Positions 57,849-64,000 of a stretch of 64,000 bases of DNA are shown in pieces (position 1 is the stretch's first letter; each line of letters opens with the position of its first letter). Under the pieces are notes generated by a model. That model saw nothing but the letters and a program-made list of their open reading frames with translations. It did no database searches and had not been told where the DNA came from. Position numbers and translations under genes: made by a program. This DNA is from Simmondsia chinensis (lineage: Eukaryota; Streptophyta; Magnoliopsida; Caryophyllales; Simmondsiaceae). The DNA lies in the NCBI GenBank assembly GCA_018398585.1, contig JAGTTD010000019.1:2889702-2953701 (forward strand), given 5' to 3'.

Positions 57849-59430
57849 TTACTCGAAGTTTTCGATAAAATTTTGAAGTAAACGTGTTCTGGTGTGAGGA
57901 ACAGTTGTTGAAAGTGTTGCGAGATGTAAAATGATCATTTTGGACGTTTGTAGAATAACATAGATTGAGGGCGAGTGTAATCAGTTCCCTAGGATATGTA
58001 AGGGTTTGTTTAGTATATTTTTCTATTCGCAGTTTTTGTATTTGAGAAACTAAAAATCAAGGTTGCAAATGATTTTTTCTTATTTTTGTTTCTTGTTTCA
58101 GTTTTTACTCAAACTAGAAAAATCTAATAACAGGAAACCAAAAATAAGAAAAATATTCTCTAAAATTTGAGTTTGAGTTTCTAAAAAACTGAAAGCTACA
58201 AACAAAAAACGATTTCAACCCCGTATGAACGACACAACAGGAAAGAACTCGACTTGAACCACTTCCGGAAAGCGAAAAAGGAAAATGGAATACAAGCAGA
58301 AGCACAAAATTCATTGAGAATGGAGAATTTCATTAATAAACTAGTTGGGACTCCGTCTATAATGTTTCCTTTTGTGACTTAAGTACATATTTGTTCACTC
58401 AAGTGAACAAAAATGAATAAGTTGATCACTCAAAATTTTAAAAGATTTAGTCACCCAACTCATAATAAAATTCATACTTAATTACCTAAGTGGTTTAAAA
58501 TGAATAAATTGGTCACTCAAATAAAAAAGACTAGAATTAATCACCCAACTTCAATAAAAACCTGTTTTGATTAATTTTGACTTCTATTTCCATTTCTTTT
58601 TTGTTTGGCCTCGGAATCAGCCTCATTTCCACTCGGAAGGGGTAAGGCTGCATACATCCACCCCTCCCAGACCCTGCTTTTTGCGGGAGCAGCGAGGCAC
58701 TGAGACTATTGTTGTTGTTGTTGTTGTTGTATTTCCATTTCTTTTTTGGATCGGCCACTAGCTTTGTCTTGGCTCTGACCATAGTTTTGTCAGAATGCAA
58801 CTCCTATCAAGTACATACCCTGCGATGCATATACTTTTCTCACTCGATTTGAGTTTGGAGTAGTAGTTAGGCTATTCATCTACAACTATGAGGTCTTGAG
58901 TTCGGAGTTCACCACCCCCTACCCCCCCGATGTTGTGGCCCACTTTAGAACAGCGTTGTACCTTTTCACCTTCTAAAAGAAAATCTACTTTCCTCTCTTA
59001 GAGGGAAAGGGATTAATTCGCAGTACAAACTAGCATTTGCTCATTGAGAATCACTCAGGCACGCCAAAAGTTAGTAACGCACACCATCCTTTGAAGCCGT
59101 CACTCCAAACCTCAGAAGGTTCTAAAACCTGGTTTGATCATTACTTTAGACAAAACTCAGCAACCGCAGAGAATTCGGGCTCAACTCTTTGATTCACCAA
59201 CATTTTGCTCGGCTTCAACCACACTGAACATGAATTCTTCCTAGGTCAAGCCTTAACCTGACTTAATCTGCATCTCATTGAGCTTTACTAGTTTGGACTC
59301 ATTCAAGCTCAAGATTGACTCGTTCAGGCTCAATCCCGGCTCCTTTAGGGCAAATTTGACTCATAATCAGCCAGTCATCTCTGCTCAAAATCTAGTACAT
59401 AACAACTGTTACATTACATGATCGCCTATT
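57849..59430. other. Intergenic between SCPL2 and PPR gene
   Basis: No gene was recognised. It contains the end of duplication unit B (to about 57940), a SINE at 58604-58729, a degraded AT-rich repeat (58380-58560) and a GAGC/CAAGCTC-type stretch near 59150-59350 like that in the hAT MITE. Confidence 0.6.
58604..58729 (+). mobile_element. Body-only SINE, perfect 19-bp TSD
   Basis: Starts TTTGGCCTCGGAATCAGCCT, contains GGAAGGGGTAAGGCTGCATA and GCGGGAGCAGCGAGGCACTG, ends in seven TTG units. The flanks tatttccatttcttttttg at 58585-58603 and 58730-58748 are identical. This copy is closest to the Au SINE 3' consensus. Confidence 0.92.
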
Positions 59431-61410
59431 TTATCCCATGCAACTGTCAGTGAGAATATACTCGGTATATTCAACTATCCCTTTGCACCCAATCCTGCTG
59501 AATAAGCACCTAACTAAGATATTCCATATGGCTTTATCGGGCAAAATGCCGTCATCAAGCACCTTATAGAGCCAAGCATTCCCCTCCTCTAGACCTACCC
59601 ATTTACAGATCCCACATATAAGAGTAGTATATGTAGCCAAATCCACTGACAATTTTCCAGCCTTCATCTGATCCACAAGTTTAATGGCATTCTTAATATC
59701 ACATTGCTGACAGTAAGCATTAATCAAAGTATTAAATGTCACAGAATCGGGCCTCGTCCCTCTGACAAACATTTTGCCTATAATCTGTAAAGCTTCCTTA
59801 AACCAGCCATTCTGACAGAGACCATGAATCATCGTGTTGTATGTCACCAGATTTGGCTCAATCTCCCTTCTCTCCATCTCCTTAAAGAGCTCAAAAGCCC
59901 CGTCAAAGTGGTTAGCTTTGAAAAGACCATCGAGTAACTCATTGAATGTTGTGGTATTTGGCAACTTTCCCATTAGATCGAAGACACTCATCGCCCACTC
60001 AACTCTTCCACTACTGCATAATCCTTTGATTAACGCGTTGAATGTCAAAGCATTTGGCGGGCATTCTTTCGACATATTCTTTATCAGTTCATAGGCTCGG
60101 TCATACATATGTACTCTACAGAGGCCATTCACCATACACGAGTATGCTATGACATTTGGCTGGCATCCATTGCTTATCATCTTATTCCAAATCTCACATG
60201 CACCAGCTAGATCTTCAGATTTACCAAAAGCATCAATAAGAGTACTGTATGTTGTAATATTCGGAATGCACCCGTCTCTTTCCATTCGATTAAAAACAGA
60301 TATGGCTTCATCTTTTAATCTATTAGTGCACAGACCGTGTATTAGTGTATTATACGCGACAGTATTTGGTGTAGCTCCTTCCCCAGTCATCCTCTTCCAT
60401 ACGTCAAGACCTTCAAATACTCTTCCTGTTGAGAAAAACCCCTTGATCAATGACGTATATGTATGAATATTGGGGTCACATCCTCTTGAAAACATCTGCC
60501 CGAATATGGCGACTGACATATCAACATTACCCACATCACAAAACGAGCTAATAATCGATGTATACGTTATGACGTTAGGATCAATCCGTTTCTCTAACAT
60601 TTCACTAAACAATGCAAATACCTCATCAAAATCAAATTCTTTACAAAACCCACTAATCAACGCGTTATAAACCGGTAACATCAGATCAAATGTACCCGCA
60701 AGCTCTTTCGCTTCCTTCACCCTCCCCTCCTTACACAAAGAAGACACAAGCGTCGTATAGCTCACCTCATCCGGGGAGAAACCTCTCTTCGACATCCCCG
60801 CCATCAATTTCCTCGCCCCATCGACCCTCCCATTCATACAAAAGGCTTTCAAAAGTATATTGTAAGTAAACACGTTAGGCTCTACACCATCCTTCTTCAT
60901 ATTACTATACACTAAGTTCACCATATGAAACCTATTCTCAACAAGCAACACATCCAACACATGATTATAAATCTTAACCGTAGGCTTAAAATCGAAATCT
61001 TGCATCCTATACAACATCTTCAAAGCACAATCTGCACCCCCAAATCTCTTATAAGAGTTCATCAAATCAACAAATAACCCCTCACTGCAACTAATACCAT
61101 CTAATTTCATCTGTTGCAGTAGATAATGAACATTACCCATGTCCCCTTCTTGGCTAAGCTTCCTAATCATAACTTGGTAAGTAAGTGGGGTGTGTTTGAA
61201 TGCATTTAAATTTGCAATTGACTTGAAATAACTCAATGCCAAGGTAATATCACGTTCAAGATTCAATCTTTTTACAACTTGAGATTCGATTAAGGGGTTT
61301 ACATCGATTTGATTAGGGTTAGGGTTAAGAAATGGGATTGAGTTGAGAACAAATGGGATGGATTTTTTGGGTACTTTTAGCAGTAAGGAGCATCCATCTT
61401 TCAAATACAT
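59431..61410 (-). CDS. P-class pentatricopeptide repeat protein, intronless, 659 residues
   Basis: RNA-binding helical-repeat protein, expected in mitochondria or plastids. The ATG at 61410 (MYLKDGCSLLLKVPKKSIPF) is chosen because the four codons before it begin with TTG. The N-terminus is basic and rich in hydroxylated residues, fitting an organelle transit peptide. About 16 repeats of 30-35 residues run from roughly residue 75 to 640, with repeat cores such as FTYNILLKAFCMNGRVDGA, VAYNTLIHGLCTNRLKDEA and VTYNTMIHGLCQNGWFKEA. The end (YTEYILTDSCMG) has no E, DYW or SMR domain. It resembles Arabidopsis At3g48810 in its start and order, from memory. The frame is fully open. The 5' flank has (AG)n at 61597-61616. 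Confidence 0.92.
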   Translation of the reverse strand: MYLKDGCSLLLKVPKKSIPFVLNSIPFLNPNPNQIDVNPLIESQVVKRLNLERDITLALSYFKSIANLNAFKHTPLTYQVMIRKLSQEGDMGNVHYLLQQMKLDGISCSEGLFVDLMNSYKRFGGADCALKMLYRMQDFDFKPTVKIYNHVLDVLLVENRFHMVNLVYSNMKKDGVEPNVFTYNILLKAFCMNGRVDGARKLMAGMSKRGFSPDEVSYTTLVSSLCKEGRVKEAKELAGTFDLMLPVYNALISGFCKEFDFDEVFALFSEMLEKRIDPNVITYTSIISSFCDVGNVDMSVAIFGQMFSRGCDPNIHTYTSLIKGFFSTGRVFEGLDVWKRMTGEGATPNTVAYNTLIHGLCTNRLKDEAISVFNRMERDGCIPNITTYSTLIDAFGKSEDLAGACEIWNKMISNGCQPNVIAYSCMVNGLCRVHMYDRAYELIKNMSKECPPNALTFNALIKGLCSSGRVEWAMSVFDLMGKLPNTTTFNELLDGLFKANHFDGAFELFKEMERREIEPNLVTYNTMIHGLCQNGWFKEALQIIGKMFVRGTRPDSVTFNTLINAYCQQCDIKNAIKLVDQMKAGKLSVDLATYTTLICGICKWVGLEEGNAWLYKVLDDGILPDKAIWNILVRCLFSRIGCKGIVEYTEYILTDSCMG

Positions 61411-62423
61411 GATCTTAATCAATCAAGAAGGGGAAAAATTAAGGAAAAAGAATTAGGGTTTGGAATCGAATTTGAGATCGCGAAGTGGAAGTGCTAGCGT
61501 GTAATGAAATTGAAGAGAATCAAAGAGGGAAAGGGAATTGGAAAGAGGAAAATGAAGAATAAGGGTGATTTTTTGAATTAGAATTGGAAGAAATGCAGAG
61601 AGAGAGAGAGAGAGAAAGAGGTGGTACCGGCGGTGGTGATGGTCGGCCGGTGGTCTGCGGCGGCGATGATCGGCGAGGACCTCCCATTCGTGATGGTATC
61701 TAATTTGTACCTCTACATAGGGCGTTCCTTATTCGGATCGACACCGTTAACCGCAATCACAATACTTAAAAATTTATAATGGTTATCACAATCGAAAAGA
61801 TGGGGTATCCTACTCTCGATAATTTGATAATTTATTACACATTTTTCTTTACCCCAATTTGAGGGGTAAAGGTAAAAACTTTAAAAAATTTTGGACAATT
61901 TTATCTTTCTATTTTAACTATACGACTCATTTTACTCTTATTTTTTACCCAATTATTAAAAAAAGTTAATTCATTTACTCTTCTTTTCTTACTCTTCCTT
62001 ATTAAATATATCCAAATACATTACAAAAATCTCTTACATTCCTTCTCTTTACTCTTCCCCTTTTTACTCCAGTTACTGAGTTGTCAAATAAGCCTTCAAG
62101 TCTCGATTTCTCCATAACCGTGGATAAAAATAAATAAGTTGGTTATTCAAATTAAATTTCAAAAAAATTAACTTAATTCCTAATAAAACTCGTGGTTGTT
62201 CATCCAACTAAATTTTTGTGAAATTTTATCACCTAACTTCAAATTAAAAAGAGTTATTTACTTCGTATGTCCTTCATCTTTTTTTCAAATTAATTCATAA
62301 TATCGATATAATTTTATTTAAATTAATCTCTTATCTTTTCTTTATTTAAAATAATTTTTAATATTTTATTTTATTAAATTTTTGCATAAAATATTGACAT
62401 GACTTATGTATATTACTGTAATT

Positions 62424-62658
62424 GGAACATACTCAGTGTCTCAAGAGCTCCCGCCTACGCAGGGTTTGGGGTGGCGGATGTACGTATCTTTCCCCCTTCA
62501 GGGTGTTAATCTGAAGAGAGGCTATTTCACAGTGCCTCCAACCTAAGGATGAGGACTTCCCAGGAGGTCACCCATCCTGGCACTACTCTCGCCCAAGCAC
62601 ACTTAACTTCGGAGTTCTAATGGGATCCAGTGAGGGCGTATTGGTGCCCTCTTTGGTT
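62424..62658 (-). mobile_element. Full-length 5S-headed SINE, 235 bp
   Basis: Same subfamily and same length as 15420-15654. On the minus strand CCAAAGAGGGCACCAATACG, 5S head with box A (GAAGTTAAGTGTGCTTGGGC), body, end CACTGAGTATGTTCC. The TSDs at 62404-62423 (ttatgtatattactgtaatt) and 62659-62678 differ at one base. Confidence 0.93.
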
Positions 62659-62810
62659 TTATGTATATTATTGTAATTATTTATTATATTAGCATCGTTT
62701 GTATAAAATTGATACGATTCTCATAAAAATTTATCAAATTTCAATATAGGGTACCTAAGTAATAAAAATTTTAAACCTTAAAATTTATTATTGTATATAT
62801 TGAAAATTAT

Positions 62811-63287
62811 GATAAATTACAGAAAATTCCCCTATCTTTTGCTTCAAAGACAGAAAATCCCCCTCACAAATAAAAGCACTCACAAAACCCCCTCACTTTT
62901 AAAAATTTATCACTTAACCTCATGTAACTTATTTTTGACCATTTTGCCCCTAATGTTTAATTTTTTTTTTGGAAAAAGATTTTATATTATTAGACAAAAA
63001 TTAAATATTTTATGTTTTTAGCAAAAAAAAAAAAAAAATTTCTATATTTATAAAAATATAATTAATTTAATTAATTATAGTAATATTATATAAGAGATAA
63101 AATTTTTTTTTATATGAGATAAAATATAACTTTTTTTTTTGATTGACGGGCAAAATGGTCAAAAAAAAATTATTTGGGGGCAAAGTGAAAAATTTTTAAA
63201 AGTTAGGGGGTTTAGTAAGTGATTTTATTTGTGAGAGAAATTTTTTGTTATTGAAACAAAAATCAGAGAAATTTTTTATAATTTATC
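62811..63287. mobile_element. MULE-type MITE, relative of 23552-24360
   Basis: The left arm GATAAATTACAGAAAATTCC and right arm AATTTTTTATAATTTATC are inverted. Interior matches include CCCCCTCACTTTTAAAAATT with its inverse near 63200. The TSD is degenerate (gaaaatta / aaaaatta). Confidence 0.65.
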
Positions 63288-63599
63288 CTAAAAATTAAAA
63301 TAGCTAAATATAAACGGCCAAACCTCCATAATTTTATGACAAAATGGATATCTCATTTTGTTGACATTTATGTAACTTTTACAAAACACGAGTTATCAAC
63401 CCAATTGCTAGGGACTAGGGCGGCGGAGGCGGGCTTAAAACCTACAACATGCGGCCCACGGGAGGAACATGGGCCGTCTAGTCCAGGCCCACTACAAAGA
63501 CGTCGCCATACGCCGTCGTTTCCACCCTGCTATTAAAGAAAATTGGCGAACGCGGTACAATACGGGACCACTATGTTTAGGTTTGACAATGAAAAATTT

Positions 63600-63956
63600 G
63601 GTGTTATTTATGCCAAAAGTTTCTATGTCTTATTTATTGTGTCAATTTAGTCCCTGTATAATTTAAAATATGTCAATTTGATCTTTAGAGAAAATTTTAT
63701 GTTAAATTTTTATTGAAATTTTTAATAGGTCAACCATGAATTGAGATAAATTGAGTAAATAGATAAATTTATAATAAGTTACTTACATCTAATATAAATT
63801 TTTTGTTCAAAATGAGTTCATTAATTAATTTAAATTTAACCAAATGATTAAATTGATACATTTTGAATTGATTAGGGACTAAATTGAGACAATTAAAAGT
63901 ACAATGACTAAATTAATACAATGAATAAAGTATAGGGATCTTTAGCGTAAATAACC
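63600..63956. mobile_element. Inverted-repeat MITE, family 2, best-preserved copy
   Basis: The ends GGTGTTATTTATGCCAAAAG and TTTAGCGTAAATAACCC pair as inverted repeats, followed by TTGTGTCAATTTAGTCCCTG on the left arm and its inverse on the right. Relatives are at 26195 and 27330. Confidence 0.7.
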
Positions 63957-64000
63957 CTAAAATTTATTATTCTATTTTGTATGGAAGAGATATGAGGTCA

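Larger units (their letters stand above)
38266..57940. repeat. Tandem segmental duplication, unit B (contains SCPL2 pseudogene)
   Basis: Unit B begins directly after the SCPL1 3' flank, at the point where homology to the SCPL2 3' flank (agatgta-aatgatc) stops and homology to 24960 onward (agcctaa, then tagtgtaatatat) starts. It is about 6 kb longer than unit A because of the RTE LINE, solo LTRs, the CACTA element and smaller inserts. Confidence 0.88.
61411..64000. other. PPR 5' flank and repeat-rich intergenic DNA
   Basis: Holds the PPR leader with an (AG)n tract and a GC-rich block (61620-61695), a TTGGCAA-type MITE relic (61800-62097), a SINE (62424), a MULE-MITE relative (62811), and a family-2 MITE (63600). 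Between 63300 and 63590 is a short GC-richer stretch without recognised coding. No gene was found. Confidence 0.6.

Noticed and set aside
61311..61326. Telomere-like TTAGGG repeats
   Set aside because: Only two units, inside the PPR coding sequence (they encode LNPNPN), and the plant telomere unit is TTTAGGG.
59431..61422. Longer start for the PPR protein at 61422
   Set aside because: The codon there is TTG. The first ATG in frame is at 61408-61410.
1..64000. CRISPR arrays, bacterial operons, tRNA genes
   Set aside because: The DNA is plant nuclear. No regularly spaced direct repeats with unique spacers were seen, and no intact tRNA cloverleaf was recognised by eye.

Overview
The window is nuclear DNA of a flowering plant, most likely a eudicot. 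It has intron-rich genes with GT-AG introns, AT-rich introns and intergenic DNA, a plastid-derived insertion, a pentatricopeptide-repeat (PPR) gene without introns, and a dense load of plant transposons (5S-derived SINEs, RTE and L1 LINEs, solo LTRs, CACTA, hAT- and Mutator-like elements). The species cannot be fixed from the sequence.

Layout. 580-17750 (+): the last 19 exons of GCN2, the eIF2-alpha kinase of the amino-acid starvation response; its 5' part lies outside the window. Its introns hold a plastid atpE fragment, several SINEs, an RTE fragment, an hAT element and a 406-bp tandem duplication. 20016-23187 (-): a GPX3-type membrane-anchored glutathione peroxidase with one GC-AG intron. 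29370-38198 (+): a complete 10-exon serine carboxypeptidase-like gene (SCPL1). 44869-57848 (+): its tandem copy SCPL2, now a pseudogene, broken by a leader frameshift, a stop in exon 2, a 3.7-kb CACTA transposon in exon 6 and a 2-bp deletion in exon 7. 59431-61410 (-): an intronless P-class PPR gene.

The two SCPL genes lie in a direct tandem duplication. Unit A runs from about 24.96 kb to 38.26 kb and unit B from about 38.27 kb to 57.9 kb. Unit B is longer because it received a 3-kb RTE LINE, three solo LTRs, the CACTA element and other insertions. The duplication junction falls inside an hAT-type MITE. The paired units act as empty/filled-site controls and let many insertions be ordered in time.

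The most striking element is a SINE family present about 20 times in 64 kb. Full-length copies (about 235-250 bp) start with a nearly complete 5S rRNA sequence including the internal Pol III promoter. They continue into a body that resembles the 3' part of the plant Au SINE family and often end in TTG repeats. Body-only copies (about 80-140 bp) with their own target-site duplications are also present, as is a 47-bp 'micro-SINE' that keeps only the two ends. The genes show no functional link to each other.
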